Made by a program: the position numbers and the translations under genes. Under the pieces are notes generated by a model that worked only from the letters and a program-made list of their open reading frames with translations, had not been told where the DNA came from and did no database searches. A stretch of DNA of 47,234 bases from Alphaproteobacteria bacterium (lineage in GTDB: Bacteria; Pseudomonadota; Alphaproteobacteria; Rhodobacterales; Rhodobacteraceae): positions 1 through 47,234 of the forward strand of contig VGDH01000008.1 in NCBI GenBank assembly GCA_016869835.1. The letters are read 5' to 3'. Of the stretch, positions 38,085-47,234 are shown one piece after another (position 1 is the first letter of the stretch; each line of letters begins with the position of its first letter).

Positions 38085-39473
38085 TTACTCTTCGTCCTCG
38101 CCATTGCCGCCCTTATGCCCGCCAACAACGCCAAGCGACTTCAGCTTGCGGTGCAGCGCGCTGCGCTCCATACCCACAAAGCCTGCAGTCCGGCTGATAT
38201 TGCCGCCAAAACGGTTGATCTGGGTGATAAGATATTCGCGTTCAAACACCTCACGGGCCTCGCGCAGCGGCAGCGTCGCCATGGCGCCGCCCAGAACCAT
38301 GCGCCCGCCGGTGTCGGGGCTGGGCTCTTGCCCCGGAAGCTCGCGCGTCTCAATGGGGCCGGTGCCATCGCCCAGAATCAGGACCCGTTCGATCACGTTG
38401 CGCAGTTGGCGCACATTGCCGGGCCATTGCATGGTTTGCAGCATCGCCTCCGCCTCGGGCGTCAATTCGCGCTGCGGGAGACCCTGTGAGCGGTGGAAAA
38501 GATCAATGAAGTGCCGGGTCAACTCGGGGATGTCCTCGCGCCGGTCCTCAAGGCTTGGCACGGCGATCGGCACGACGTTCAGCCGGTCAAACAGCTCTTG
38601 GCGAAAGCGCCCCGCCCCGATCTCGCGCCGCAGATCGCGGGTGGTTGACGAAATCACCCGCAGATCGACGCGCACCTTGTCATTGCCACCCACGCGGGTG
38701 AACTGCTGTTCGGTCAGCACACGCAAGATCTTTGACTGGGTGCCAATGGGCATGTCTGCCACCTCGTCAAAATAGACCACCCCGCCATGCGCCTGCTCCA
38801 GAAGGCCCTTTTCCACCCCGCGGTCGGATGTCTCGCGGCCAAACAGCACCTCTTCCATCCGCTCCGGCTCGATCGTCGCAGAAGAGACCGAGACGAAGGC
38901 CGCCCCGGCGCGGTTGGAATGTTGGTGAATGAACCGCGCCGCCATTTCCTTGCCCGATCCGGCAGGCCCGGCCAGCATCACCCGACCGTTTGACTTGGTG
39001 ACCTTTTCCAGATTCGATTTCAACGTCTTGAAGGCCGAACTTGATCCAAGCATCTCGGTCGAGGTGACGTCGCGGCGGCGCAGGTCGGCGTTCTCGCGCC
39101 GCAGGCGCGAGGTTTCCATCGCCCGCGCCACCACCACCATCAGCTGGTCGATGTTGAAGGGCTTTTCGATGAAATCGTAAGCGCCCTGCTTGATCGCCGC
39201 TACGGCGATTTCGATATTGCCATGACCCGAGATGATAACGATCGGAATGTCGGGATTGTCGCGCTTGACGGTTTTGAGAATGTCGATCCCGTCCATCCGG
39301 CTGTCTTTCAGCCAGATATCCAGGATCATCAGCGCCGGCGGTTCGGCGTTGATCTCGGCCATGCACTCATCGGAATTCGAGGCGAGCCGCACCGAATAGC
39401 CCTCATCCTTCAGGATGTCGCCGATCAGCTCGCGGATGTCCTTTTCATCGTCGGTAATCAGAATACTGGTCAT
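38085..39473 (-). CDS. ntrX: Response regulator NtrX
   Basis: A 462-residue response regulator of the NtrC-like family: receiver domain (1-120) with phospho-acceptor D52 (MILDIWL), AAA+ domain (about 140-370) with Walker A GPAGSGKEMAAR and Walker B VVYFDEVADM, and a C-terminal Fis helix-turn-helix (GGNISRTAGFVGMERSALHR). The GAFTGA loop needed for sigma54 contact is absent; the segment reads EEVLFGRETSDRGVEKGLLE. Alphaproteobacterial NtrX is known to lack it and to act otherwise than by sigma54 activation. It overlaps the ntrY stop by four bases. Confidence 0.94.
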   Translation of the reverse strand: MTSILITDDEKDIRELIGDILKDEGYSVRLASNSDECMAEINAEPPALMILDIWLKDSRMDGIDILKTVKRDNPDIPIVIISGHGNIEIAVAAIKQGAYDFIEKPFNIDQLMVVVARAMETSRLRRENADLRRRDVTSTEMLGSSSAFKTLKSNLEKVTKSNGRVMLAGPAGSGKEMAARFIHQHSNRAGAAFVSVSSATIEPERMEEVLFGRETSDRGVEKGLLEQAHGGVVYFDEVADMPIGTQSKILRVLTEQQFTRVGGNDKVRVDLRVISSTTRDLRREIGAGRFRQELFDRLNVVPIAVPSLEDRREDIPELTRHFIDLFHRSQGLPQRELTPEAEAMLQTMQWPGNVRQLRNVIERVLILGDGTGPIETRELPGQEPSPDTGGRMVLGGAMATLPLREAREVFEREYLITQINRFGGNISRTAGFVGMERSALHRKLKSLGVVGGHKGGNGEDEE

Positions 39474-41743
39474 TTGTCCTCCTTGCCCGTCTGGGCCAGT
39501 CTGTTTGCCCTGCCGCCTGGGGTGCGGGGGGCGCGGGGCAGATGAATGACTGCCATCGCGCCCGCATGGGCGTTGCCGTCAAAGGGTGGCGCGTCTTGCA
39601 AGGCAAGCGTGCCGCCATGTTCCTCGATGATCTTCTTGACGATGGGCAGACCAAGGCCGGTGCCCTTTTCGCGCGTGGTCACATAGGGCTCGAACAGCCG
39701 CGCCCGGTCAGGGGGCAGGCCCGTGCCATTGTCCATTATGCGGATTTTGACCTGGGTTTCGTCGGCTGTCATCTCGACACGGATCTCGGGCCGATAGCTC
39801 TCGGGGGCGCCGCGTTCGATCAGGCCCTCGGTCGCCTCGCCCGCATTCTTGATGAGATTGGTCAGTGCCTGGCCAATCATGGTGCCGTCAAACTCCAGCA
39901 CGACCGGTGTTTTCGGCAGCGCCGAGACAAAGCGCACGCCGGGCTGACCGTTTTCTTGCAACATGACGGCAGCGCGCACCAGCTCAACCAGATCACCCTC
40001 GCGCCGATCCGGTTCGGGCATGCGGGCGAACTTCGAGAACTCATCGACAATCCGGCGCAGGTCATTGGTCTGGCGCACGATCACATCGGTATATTGTTCA
40101 AGATCTTCAGGCTCTTGCACCTGGGTGCGGAACTTGCGCTTGATTCGTTCGGCCGAAAGCTGGATCGGCGTCAGTGGGTTCTTGATCTCATGCGCGATCC
40201 GGCGGGCGACATCGCCCCAGGCGGCCATACGCTGGGCCGAGACAAGCTCGGTCACATCGTCAAAGGCCACCACATACCCTTCAAGCCGCCCGCCTTCGGT
40301 GCTGCGGCGCGAAACGCGCACCAGAAGGCTTTCCAGCTTGCCCGCCCGCGTCAGCCGCACCTCTTCCTGCACCGCCGCTTGCCCGCTTTCACGCAACCGT
40401 TCCAGAAGCGGTGCAAACTCGGGCACGGCAAGGCCAAGCGGCACATCATGGGCGGTCATGCCTACATCCAAAAGCCGCTCGGCAGCACGGTTGACAAAAT
40501 CCACCCGGCCCTCGGGGTCAAGACCGATCACCCCGGCGGTGACGTTTGACAGAACCGAATCGAACAGACGCCTGCGCTGTTCGGTCTGGCGATGGCTGTC
40601 GAGAAGCGCATCGCGCTGCCCTTTCAGCTGCTGGGTCATCTGGTTGAACACGCGCCCCAGAGTAATGATCTCGTCGTCACCCTCTTCCTCGATGACCTGC
40701 ACATTTAGATCCCCCTCGCCCACACGGGCAGCCGCACTGGCCAGTCGGCCCACCGGGCGGCTGAGCTTTTCGGCAAACCACAGGCCAAGCCAGATGGCAG
40801 CCAGAACCAGAATCAGGGCGAAGCCCAGATACAAGAGGCCAAAGTTGAACAGCACCCGGCCGCGTTCGGCTTCAAGCTGTTGATACAGCGAGACAGTTTC
40901 TTTCGTGTCATCGAGCAGCGACAACAGCTGCCCGTCAACAGACCGGCTGATGTATAGATAGCGGTCAGGAAAGGACTCAAGACGGACAAGCACGCGGAAC
41001 TCGTTGTTGATCCAATCCTCGATCACCACGGTTTCACCGGCGGCCGCGCGCTGCAAGTCGTCGGGGCTTGGAGCTTCGAAATCAAAGAGATAACTGCGCT
41101 CACCCCGGGTTTTCAGGCTGCCCGCCCCGTCGATCAGATAGACCTCGCGCAGACCGCGCTGAATGGCCTGCTGACCCTGGCTCAAGACCTGACGGATCTG
41201 CCCGTCATCCATGAAGAACTGCGCCTGCCGGGTGACATTCAAGATCCCGGCAAAGGCGGCAGCATCCTCGGTCAAGGCATCGCGCTGTTCCTTTTCATAA
41301 GCCTCGGCGGCCGAAAGCGAGGCGCCGACAACATTGCGCACGCGTTCGGAAAACCACCCTTCAAGCCCGATGTTCAGGTTCAAGACGGCAAAGACCGCGA
41401 CCAGGATCGTTGGCACCAGCGCGATAAAGGCAAAGACCCCGGTCAGCCGCAAATGCAACCGCGACCCGGCCGATTGGCTGCGCCGGTCGGCGATCATGCG
41501 GATCACCCGGCTCAGGATCAGGGCCGCGACCAAAAGCACATAGACAAGATCGACAAGCAGGATCAGTCGCAACAGGCCCGAGCTTGCGCCCAGATCATAG
41601 GGACCCATGGCCAGGAAGGTGACAACCGCCAGAAGCGGGCCCAGAAACACCAGACCAAAGCTGAAGGCACCCTGCATCGCCCGCGCCCGGCGCAGGCGAG
41701 ACAACCTCACCCATGTCGCGCTGCGATAGGAACTTGACGCCAC
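39470..41743 (-). CDS. ntrY: Sensor histidine kinase NtrY
   Basis: A membrane sensor kinase of about 757 residues that phosphorylates NtrX, linked in the family to nitrogen and redox or oxygen sensing. It has three N-terminal helices, a periplasmic region, a fourth helix ([20 protein letters not shown]), HAMP, PAS, a HisKA with [20 protein letters not shown], and an HATPase domain ([32 protein letters not shown]). The start is uncertain: GTG at 41743 ([15 protein letters not shown] opening, GGGGG upstream) is preferred; GTG at 41821 gives a 783-residue product. The stop overlaps the ntrX ATG by four bases. Confidence 0.9.
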   Translation of the reverse strand: MASSSYRSATWVRLSRLRRARAMQGAFSFGLVFLGPLLAVVTFLAMGPYDLGASSGLLRLILLVDLVYVLLVAALILSRVIRMIADRRSQSAGSRLHLRLTGVFAFIALVPTILVAVFAVLNLNIGLEGWFSERVRNVVGASLSAAEAYEKEQRDALTEDAAAFAGILNVTRQAQFFMDDGQIRQVLSQGQQAIQRGLREVYLIDGAGSLKTRGERSYLFDFEAPSPDDLQRAAAGETVVIEDWINNEFRVLVRLESFPDRYLYISRSVDGQLLSLLDDTKETVSLYQQLEAERGRVLFNFGLLYLGFALILVLAAIWLGLWFAEKLSRPVGRLASAAARVGEGDLNVQVIEEEGDDEIITLGRVFNQMTQQLKGQRDALLDSHRQTEQRRRLFDSVLSNVTAGVIGLDPEGRVDFVNRAAERLLDVGMTAHDVPLGLAVPEFAPLLERLRESGQAAVQEEVRLTRAGKLESLLVRVSRRSTEGGRLEGYVVAFDDVTELVSAQRMAAWGDVARRIAHEIKNPLTPIQLSAERIKRKFRTQVQEPEDLEQYTDVIVRQTNDLRRIVDEFSKFARMPEPDRREGDLVELVRAAVMLQENGQPGVRFVSALPKTPVVLEFDGTMIGQALTNLIKNAGEATEGLIERGAPESYRPEIRVEMTADETQVKIRIMDNGTGLPPDRARLFEPYVTTREKGTGLGLPIVKKIIEEHGGTLALQDAPPFDGNAHAGAMAVIHLPRAPRTPGGRANRLAQTGKEDK

Positions 41744-43202
41744 AACCACCCCCAAAAGCGGGCGGGCCGTGCCATTCCCGCCACAGACTTGTGTCCGTTC
41801 CGCCTCTGGCGAAGCGAACACATGCCTGTGGCTGATTTACATCAACTTGCGGCGGCGTGTCACGCGGATATCGAAGTTCGGTGATCTTTTTTCTCAAGGT
41901 ATTGCGGTTGATGCCCAGAAGATCGGCACATTTTGCCTGATTTCCCGCCGTGGCATCCAGCGCGATTTCAATGAGAGGGATCTCCATTTCGCGCAACACC
42001 CGGTCATAAACCCCCGGAGGCGGCAGTTGGCCGCCATGCAGATCGAAATAGCGCCGCAGGTGACGCGCGACCGATTGGGCAAGCTTTTCACCCTCCATCG
42101 CGCCGGGCGGCACGGCACTGGCCTGCACCTGGCCAAGCGCCGCCTCGATCTCGGCCCGCGCGATTTCAGGCTCGGACGAGGTGACCATCAACCGGCGCAG
42201 CGTGTTTTCCAGCTGCCGCACATTGCCCGGCCAGGGATGGGCGCGCACAAAGGCCTTGGCCTCGGCCGACAGCGCCCGTGCAGCACCGCCCATCTCGCGC
42301 TCGCCCCGCGCCAGCACATGTTCGGCCAGCAGGGGAATGTCATCCACGCGCTCACGCAGCGCGGGCACAGCCAACGTCACACCCGAGAGCCGGTAATAGA
42401 GATCCTTGCGGAAGCTGCCTGATTCAAGCCGCGCCGTCAGATCGGCCTGAGAGGTCGACATGATGCGCGGCCCCTGCTCGCCCATCACATCAAGCATCCG
42501 GACCAGCCGCGCCTGTGCATCGGCGTCAAAATCGGCAACCTCGTCCAGCACCAGCGAGCCGCCCTTGCTGCGCGCCAAAAGCGTCGAAATGCCCTCGACC
42601 CCGGCCAGATCGGCGGCCTGGGCGACCACAAAAGGCTGGGCGCGGCGGTCGGAAAAGTCATGAATGGCGCGGGCGATCAACGATTTTCCGGTGCCGGATT
42701 CGCCAGTAATCAAGACCGGCAGATCGGCATTCATCACCCTTGCCACCAGCCGGTAAAGTGCCTGCATAGCCGGCGTTCTGCCCACCAGCGGCAATTCCTC
42801 GACCACCGGGCGCGGCTCGGCCGGTTTGGGGGCGACGCGTTTTTGCTCCAGCGCCCGGGCCGAACGTTTCATGAGATCGGGCAGGTCAAAGGGTTTCGGC
42901 AGATAGTCAAAGGCCTCGGCCTCGGCGGCCTGAATGGCGGTCATGATGGTGTTCTGCGCCGAAATCACGATCACCGGTAGGCCGGGTCGCAGCCGGGCAA
43001 TCTGCGGCAGTGCCTGAAGCCCGTTGCCATCGGGCATGATCACATCGGAAATCACCAGATCGCCCTTGCCTTCCTCGACCCAGCGCATCAGCGTCATCAG
43101 CGATGAGGTCGCATGAACCTTGCAGCCCGCCCGCGTCAATGCCTGGGTGAGAACGGTGCGGATCGTGCGGTCATCATCGGCGACAAGAACGGTGCCATCC
43201 AT
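41595..43202 (-). CDS. ntrC: Nitrogen regulator NtrC, C-terminal tail out of frame
   Basis: A response regulator of nitrogen control. Receiver domain with D53, AAA+ domain with Walker A GESGTGKS (167-174), Walker [10 protein letters not shown] and RKDLYYRL, and a Fis-type helix-turn-helix ending [12 protein letters not shown] (443). The GAFTGA motif is missing, as in Rhodobacter capsulatus NtrC, which activates sigma70 rather than sigma54 promoters. After residue 443 the frame reads on for 92 residues of unlikely sequence. One extra base at 41873-41876 explains this: the shifted frame gives the normal tail [11 protein letters not shown] and a TAA at 41837, making 454 residues. The ATG is three bases after the ntrB stop. 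Confidence 0.9.
   Translation of the reverse strand: MDGTVLVADDDRTIRTVLTQALTRAGCKVHATSSLMTLMRWVEEGKGDLVISDVIMPDGNGLQALPQIARLRPGLPVIVISAQNTIMTAIQAAEAEAFDYLPKPFDLPDLMKRSARALEQKRVAPKPAEPRPVVEELPLVGRTPAMQALYRLVARVMNADLPVLITGESGTGKSLIARAIHDFSDRRAQPFVVAQAADLAGVEGISTLLARSKGGSLVLDEVADFDADAQARLVRMLDVMGEQGPRIMSTSQADLTARLESGSFRKDLYYRLSGVTLAVPALRERVDDIPLLAEHVLARGEREMGGAARALSAEAKAFVRAHPWPGNVRQLENTLRRLMVTSSEPEIARAEIEAALGQVQASAVPPGAMEGEKLAQSVARHLRRYFDLHGGQLPPPGVYDRVLREMEIPLIEIALDATAGNQAKCADLLGINRNTLRKKITELRYPRDTPPQVDVNQPQACVRFARGGTDTSLWREWHGPPAFGGGCGVKFLSQRDMGEVVSPAPGAGDAGCLQLWSGVSGPASGGCHLPGHGSL
41837..41882 (-). other. Frameshift site at the ntrC 3' end
   Basis: On the minus strand the sequence GAACTTCGATATC holds one base too many between the codons for Glu-Leu and Asp-Ile. 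Removing it joins TEL to [11 protein letters not shown] and a TAA at 41837-41839. The intact-looking coding tail beyond the shift implies that the insertion is very recent or an assembly error. Confidence 0.75.
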
Positions 43203-43205
43203 CGC

Positions 43206-44321
43206 TTAGCCCTTTTTCAGATGTGCTTGGTCCGGTCGCCCGGCGTCTTTCGGCGCCACCGGCAAGGAGACGCGAAACACCGTGCGACCCGGTGCAGAGT
43301 CGACTGAAATCCAGCCGTCGTGGTCGGAAATGATCTTCGAAATAAGCGCAAGCCCGAGGCCGGTGCCGTTTTCACGCCCCGAGACAAAGGGTTCAAAGAT
43401 ATCGGCCGCAATATCGGGCGGAATGCCGGGGCCGTCATCCTGCACCTCGACTGTGAGGGGAAGGCGGGCAAAGCTGCCATCGCGCCGCTTCACCCGAAGC
43501 GACTGGTCATAAAAGGTGTGCAGCCGGATCGTGCCCGGCCCGCGCGCCGCCTCGGCGGCGTTCTTGATAAGGTTCATAAACACCTGCATCAGCTGATCGC
43601 TGTCGGCAAAGGTCGACGGCAGCGAGGGGTCGTAATCCTCGACAATCGACATATGCGCGGCGAAACCCACCATGGCCGAGCGGCGCGCCCGGTCCAGCGC
43701 GTCGTGCAGATTGACCGGGCGGCGGTCTGGCGCGCGCAGATTGCCGAATTGCTCGACCTGCTTCAAAAGCTTCACGATACGGCGGGTTTCGGCCACGATC
43801 AGATCGGTCAGCTCGCGGTCCTCGGGGCTGGCGTTCATCGAGATGAGCTGGGCTGCGCCCGAGATACCCGCCAGCGGGTTCTTGATCTCATGCGCCAGCA
43901 TCTCGGCCATGCCGATGGCCGACTTTGCCGCCGATTTCACCTGCATGCCGCGCCCGATCCTGTCGGCCAGATCGCGGGGCGAGATCAGCATCAAAAGGTA
44001 GTCGGCATTGTCATGCATCGGCGCTAGCTGGATGTTGCACTGCACCGGCGGGCGTTCACCCGTGGTCACATCGACGTCATTAATGAACAAGGCCGCATGG
44101 TTGGCCCGCGCCCGGTCCATCGCGCTGTCCATATCGGCATCAATCGCCAGACGGTCCAGCACCGGCTGGCCTTTCAGCAGTTTCAGCGAGGCGTTGAGGA
44201 AAATCTCGCCCGCCGGGTTCACCTCGGCGATCATCCCGGCACGGTCGATCAGCAGGGCCGGAACCGGAAGGCTCGCCCAAATGACGCCCGGAACCGGGTA
44301 TGGCGGGCGATAAGCGCTCAT
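43206..44321 (-). CDS. ntrB: Nitrogen regulation sensor kinase NtrB
   Basis: A 371-residue soluble PII-responsive histidine kinase/phosphatase that controls NtrC. It has an N-terminal PAS domain (about 10-115), a HisKA domain with H144 in [16 protein letters not shown], and an HATPase domain with N-box FMNLIKNAAEAARG, the G1 box VQDDGPGIPPD and GTGLGLALISKI. No transmembrane segment is seen. The ATG overlaps the dusB stop as ATGA, and ntrC begins three bases after its stop, so all three are one operon. Confidence 0.95.
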   Translation of the reverse strand: MSAYRPPYPVPGVIWASLPVPALLIDRAGMIAEVNPAGEIFLNASLKLLKGQPVLDRLAIDADMDSAMDRARANHAALFINDVDVTTGERPPVQCNIQLAPMHDNADYLLMLISPRDLADRIGRGMQVKSAAKSAIGMAEMLAHEIKNPLAGISGAAQLISMNASPEDRELTDLIVAETRRIVKLLKQVEQFGNLRAPDRRPVNLHDALDRARRSAMVGFAAHMSIVEDYDPSLPSTFADSDQLMQVFMNLIKNAAEAARGPGTIRLHTFYDQSLRVKRRDGSFARLPLTVEVQDDGPGIPPDIAADIFEPFVSGRENGTGLGLALISKIISDHDGWISVDSAPGRTVFRVSLPVAPKDAGRPDQAHLKKG

Positions 44322-45298
44322 GCCGCCTGCCTTTCGGGCGAAGCAAAACCAAGCGCAATCAGCCGCAAGACCTGGGCCGGGTCTTCGGCGGTCAGCATTT
44401 CGGCCTTGGGCGCGCCGGCGCGGTCGGCATACCAGCCCAGATGCTTCCGCGCGACCTTGCGGCCAAGATCGGTGCCGTAAAACGACAGCATTGCTTCATA
44501 ATGTTCAGCCACCAGTTCGGTCAGGGCCGCGCCTTCTGGTTCCACCGGCTCGGGCGTGCCGTAAAGCGCATGGGCGATCTGGCCCAGAACCCAGGGCGCG
44601 CCCTGCGCCCCCCGCCCCACCATCACCCCATCCGCCCCAGAAAGCCGCAGCGCCGCAGCGGCCGTGGCGGCATCCACAATGTTTCCATTGGCAATGACCG
44701 GGATCGACACCGCCGCCTTGACCGCCGCAATCGCCGCCCAATCGGCGCTTCCCTTGTAGAACTGTGCCCGGGTCCGGCCGTGGATGGTGACCATGGCCAC
44801 CCCTGCCCCCTCGGCGGCTTTCGCGATGTCGGGCGCGTTCATCAGCGTCTCATCCCAGCCAAGCCGGGTTTTCAGTGTGACCGGCACCGACACCGCCCCC
44901 ACCACCGCTTCGATCAGCCGCAAGGCGAGATCGGGCTCCTTCATCAGCGCAGACCCGCAGGCCCCATTGCCACCCGAGGCCGTCACCCGTTTGGCCGGGC
45001 AGCCCATGTTGATATCGATCACCCGCGCGCCCTGCGCCTCAAGATGGCGCGCGGCCTCGGTCATCCAGCGCGGATCGCGGCCCGCAAGCTGAACCGAGGT
45101 GGTCGCATCGCCCACGCCCAGCTCGGCCCGGGCCCGCGCCAAGGGCTTGGCGCGCATCATGTCCTCTGAGGCCACCATTTCCGACACCACAAGCCCCGCG
45201 CCAAAGCGCGCGACGATCCGCCGGAACGGAAAATCGGTGATCCCGGCCATCGGAGCCAGAATCACAGGAGGCAAAAAGGACAGAGATCGGTTCGGCAT
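44318..45298 (-). CDS. dusB: tRNA-dihydrouridine synthase (NifR3/DusB)
   Basis: A 326-residue FMN enzyme that reduces uridines in tRNA. It has the opening LAPMAGITDFPFRRI, catalytic C100 in NMGCPAKRVTASGGNG, IHGRTRAQFYKG and the C-terminal FMN phosphate motif DGVMVGRGAQGAPW. The gene is the classical nifR3 at the head of nifR3-ntrB-ntrC in Rhodobacter. The ATG at 45298 follows GAGGAG; the longer frame from 45382 would run across the NtrC-like palindrome and is rejected. The stop overlaps the ntrB ATG. Confidence 0.94.
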   Translation of the reverse strand: MPNRSLSFLPPVILAPMAGITDFPFRRIVARFGAGLVVSEMVASEDMMRAKPLARARAELGVGDATTSVQLAGRDPRWMTEAARHLEAQGARVIDINMGCPAKRVTASGGNGACGSALMKEPDLALRLIEAVVGAVSVPVTLKTRLGWDETLMNAPDIAKAAEGAGVAMVTIHGRTRAQFYKGSADWAAIAAVKAAVSIPVIANGNIVDAATAAAALRLSGADGVMVGRGAQGAPWVLGQIAHALYGTPEPVEPEGAALTELVAEHYEAMLSFYGTDLGRKVARKHLGWYADRAGAPKAEMLTAEDPAQVLRLIALGFASPERQAA

Positions 45299-45382
45299 TT
45301 CGGCTCCTCTTCGGACAGATTGCGTCGATCCGCGAGCCAGACCTAGCAAACACCGACCGACATATGCCGGAAATCCAAGCAA

Positions 45383-45399
45383 TGCACAAATTTTGTGCA
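45383..45399. promoter_or_regulatory. NtrC-like palindromic operator between dusB-ntrBC and ispDF
   Basis: TGCACAAATTTTGTGCA is symmetric over its outer eight positions on each side and matches the NtrC consensus TGCACCANNNTGGTGCA in 12 of its 14 defined positions. It lies in the 154-base divergent region, 85 bases from the dusB start and 54 bases from the ispDF start. Autoregulation of dusB-ntrBC is inferred. Confidence 0.6.
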
Positions 45400-45452
45400 G
45401 TTATGCCGCTTTTCAAGGTCAGATTGTCATGTGGCGCGGCATGGCCTAACAG

Positions 45453-46595
45453 ATGTTCATGACGAATTCGGATCACACGGTTGCCATCATCGTTGCTGCC
45501 GGGCGCGGCACCCGCGCCGGGGGCGATTTGCCAAAGCAATGGCAGATGCTGAATGGTCAGCCTGTGCTGGCCCATACGCTGGCCGCCTTTGCCAAGATGC
45601 CGCGTGTTCTGGTGATCCACCCCGATGACCGCGCAAGGGCCGAGGCCATTGCAGGCGATGCGCTGATCGTCGAAGGCGGTGCCACCCGCGATGCCTCGGT
45701 GATGAATGCGCTGCTGGCGCTGGAAGGTGCCGCGCCGCGCAAGGTTCTGATCCATGACGGCGCGCGTCCGCTTGTCTCGGCTGCGCTGATTGGCCGTGTG
45801 CTGGACGCGCTTGACCGCAGTCCCGCCGCTGCGCCGGCCCTTGCCGTCACCGATGCGCTTTGGACGGGCGTGCAAGGACGTGTCACCGGCACCCGCGACC
45901 GCGCGGGGCTTTATCGCGCGCAAACGCCGCAAGGCTTTCATTTTGTAGCGATCCTTGCGGCCCACCGCGCTCACCCCGGCGGGGCGGCTGATGATGTCGA
46001 GGTGGCCCGCGCGGCGGGCCTTGACGTGACCATCGTCGAGGGCGAGGAAGACAACCTGAAACTTACCTTCCCCGGCGATTTTTCGCGCGCCGCGGCAATC
46101 TTGAAAGGGCGCGGCATGGATCTGAGGCTTGGAAACGGCTTTGATGTGCATGCCTTTTGTCCGGGCGACCATGTCTGGCTTTGCGGGGTCAAGGTGCCGC
46201 ATGGAAAAGGGCTTTTGGGCCATTCCGATGCCGATGTGGGCATGCACGCCTTGACCGATGCGATTTATGGCGCGCTGGCCATGGGCGATATCGGCCGCCA
46301 CTTTCCGCCGTCCGACCCCCAATGGAAAGGCGCGGAAAGCCACATCTTCCTGCGCCATGCCGCTGATCTTGCTCGCTCAAACGGCTATGCGATTGCCAAT
46401 TGCGACGTGACCCTGATCTGCGAGCGGCCCAAGATCGGCCCCCATGCCGAAGCGATGCGCGCCGCGCTGGCCGCGATCATGAGCACCGAGCTGGCGCGTG
46501 TCTCGGTCAAGGCCACCACCTCTGAACAGCTTGGCTTTACCGGGCGCGAAGAGGGCATCGCCGCCATCGCCACCGCCGCACTGATGAAGTCATGA
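45453..46595 (+). CDS. ispDF: Bifunctional IspD/IspF (MEP isoprenoid pathway)
   Basis: A 380-residue fusion enzyme of the non-mevalonate pathway. Residues 10-222 are the CDP-ME synthase IspD ([38 protein letters not shown]). Residues 224-380 are the MECDP synthase IspF with metal ligands D231 and H233 (NGFDVHAF), [18 protein letters not shown] and the C-terminal [20 protein letters not shown]. Such fusions are common in alphaproteobacteria. The start could be either ATG of ATGTTCATG at 45453 or 45459. The stop overlaps the pgpA ATG as ATGA. Confidence 0.96.
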   Translation: MFMTNSDHTVAIIVAAGRGTRAGGDLPKQWQMLNGQPVLAHTLAAFAKMPRVLVIHPDDRARAEAIAGDALIVEGGATRDASVMNALLALEGAAPRKVLIHDGARPLVSAALIGRVLDALDRSPAAAPALAVTDALWTGVQGRVTGTRDRAGLYRAQTPQGFHFVAILAAHRAHPGGAADDVEVARAAGLDVTIVEGEEDNLKLTFPGDFSRAAAILKGRGMDLRLGNGFDVHAFCPGDHVWLCGVKVPHGKGLLGHSDADVGMHALTDAIYGALAMGDIGRHFPPSDPQWKGAESHIFLRHAADLARSNGYAIANCDVTLICERPKIGPHAEAMRAALAAIMSTELARVSVKATTSEQLGFTGREEGIAAIATAALMKS

Positions 46596-47101
46596 TCCGC
46601 GCTATTGTCACCTTTGGCGGCATCGGCCATCTGCGCCCAGCCCCCGGCACCTGGGGTTCGGCGGCAGCGGTAGTGCTTGCGGTCCTGGCCTATGAGGCTG
46701 GTGCCGCGCTTTTTGTCCCGGTTGCAGCCGTCTTGGCCACGATCCTTGGCTTTTGGGCCATCCCCCGCGCGCTGGAGGGGCAAACCGACAAGGACCCCTC
46801 GCATATCGTCATTGACGAGGTGGCGGGCCAGATGCTGGCGCTGTGCTTTACCGTGCTGCCGCTTTGGCGGCATGGGGTGGAAAGCCTGTTCCTCGGCGCC
46901 TGGCCGGGATGGGTGATGCCGTTTGTGCTTTTTCGCCTCTTCGATATCTGGAAGCCTTGGTTTGTCGGCCGGGCCGACCGTCGCGGCGACGCGGCGGGGG
47001 TGATGCTTGATGATCTTTGGGCGGGGCTGTTCGCCGGGATTTCTTCGGTTATTCTGGCGGGACTTTACCACGGGGTCCTGCAACCATGGCTGAACGGCTA
47101 G
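46592..47101 (+). CDS. pgpA: Phosphatidylglycerophosphatase A
   Basis: A 169-residue inner-membrane enzyme that dephosphorylates phosphatidylglycerol phosphate. It has the family opening [37 protein letters not shown] (acidic metal-binding motif), RLFDIWKPW and [17 protein letters not shown], with three or four hydrophobic segments. It is coupled to ispDF through ATGA, and its own 3' end overlaps the next gene by 16 bases. Confidence 0.95.
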   Translation: MIRAIVTFGGIGHLRPAPGTWGSAAAVVLAVLAYEAGAALFVPVAAVLATILGFWAIPRALEGQTDKDPSHIVIDEVAGQMLALCFTVLPLWRHGVESLFLGAWPGWVMPFVLFRLFDIWKPWFVGRADRRGDAAGVMLDDLWAGLFAGISSVILAGLYHGVLQPWLNG

Positions 47102-47234
47102 ACATCGCAGAGCTTTTGCAGACCGCCCGTGTCTGGGGCTGGCGCATTGCCACCGCAGAAAGTTGCACCGGCGGCATGGTTGCGGCGGCGCTGACCGACA
47201 TCGCAGGCTCATCCGATGTCTTTGACCGTGGCTT
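47086..47234 (+). CDS. cinA: CinA-like nicotinamide-nucleotide amidase, N-terminal fragment
   Basis: Only the first 49 codons are visible; the gene runs out of the window. The opening, with LLQTARVWGWRIATAESCTGG, matches the stand-alone CinA C-terminal family (pncC-type), which deamidates nicotinamide mononucleotide. The ATG lies inside pgpA (16-base overlap), so expression is coupled. The name cinA follows common annotation and could equally be pncC. Confidence 0.85.
   Translation, partial: MAERLDIAELLQTARVWGWRIATAESCTGGMVAAALTDIAGSSDVFDRG

Overview
This window looks like a conserved, gene-dense, high-GC chromosomal segment of an alphaproteobacterium, most likely family Rhodobacteraceae (Rhodobacter, Tabrizicola or Gemmobacter type). 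The main reasons are the gene order nifR3(dusB)-ntrB-ntrC-ntrY-ntrX-trkA-trkH-hfq-hflX, an NtrC and an NtrX that both lack the sigma54-contact GAFTGA motif, a fused ispDF, a GTTC-N7-GTTC type LexA box in front of uvrA, and a mfd neighbour that is usually annotated as a SufBCD-associated membrane protein in this family. I see no prophage, IS element, CRISPR array, rRNA or tRNA, and no gene-free stretch longer than about 170 bases.

Layout. 1-7.9 kb: the 5' part of uvrA (leftward); a divergent rhodanese gene with an ATTC-N8-GAAT operator candidate; then a leftward set with an MFS transporter, lpd (ending in a double-hairpin terminator), a DUF924 protein, a YcaD-like MFS transporter and queA. 7.9-15.7 kb: a very large AsmA/YhdP-like envelope protein coupled to queA; rightward bcp and a DUF455 ferritin-like protein; an M23 peptidase overlapping a bactofilin gene, closed by a strong terminator; and a DUF2189 membrane protein gene broken by a homopolymer frameshift. 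15.8-22.1 kb: leftward prfB, PBP1A, N-acetylmuramoyl-L-alanine amidase and a class I/II aminotransferase. 22.2-29.7 kb: a DsbA-like thiol oxidoreductase, mfd, the small membrane protein, hemB (Mg-type), a SYLF-domain lipoprotein and a beta-hydroxyacid dehydrogenase. 29.8-33.3 kb: a penicillin-acylase-family Ntn hydrolase translationally coupled to a GT11-like protein. 33.3-45.3 kb: the long leftward nitrogen/potassium block from dusB through hflX. 45.4 kb to the end: ispDF, pgpA and the start of a cinA-type gene, joined by overlapping codons.

Themes. Cell-wall growth is represented by PBP1A, AmiC, M23 and bactofilin. Nitrogen and redox sensing is represented by NtrBC and NtrYX. DNA repair is represented by uvrA and mfd. 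The most useful observations are regulatory or about gene integrity: a perfect 17-bp NtrC-like palindrome between dusB-ntrBC and ispDF, a LexA box on uvrA, a sulfide-regulator-like operator on the rhodanese gene, one-base disruptions in ntrC (C-terminal tail) and in DUF2189, and an hflX reading frame that extends upstream to a possible CTG start overlapping the hfq stop. I found no obviously new multi-gene system; the acylase/GT11-like pair and the M23/bactofilin pair are the best candidates for functional follow-up.
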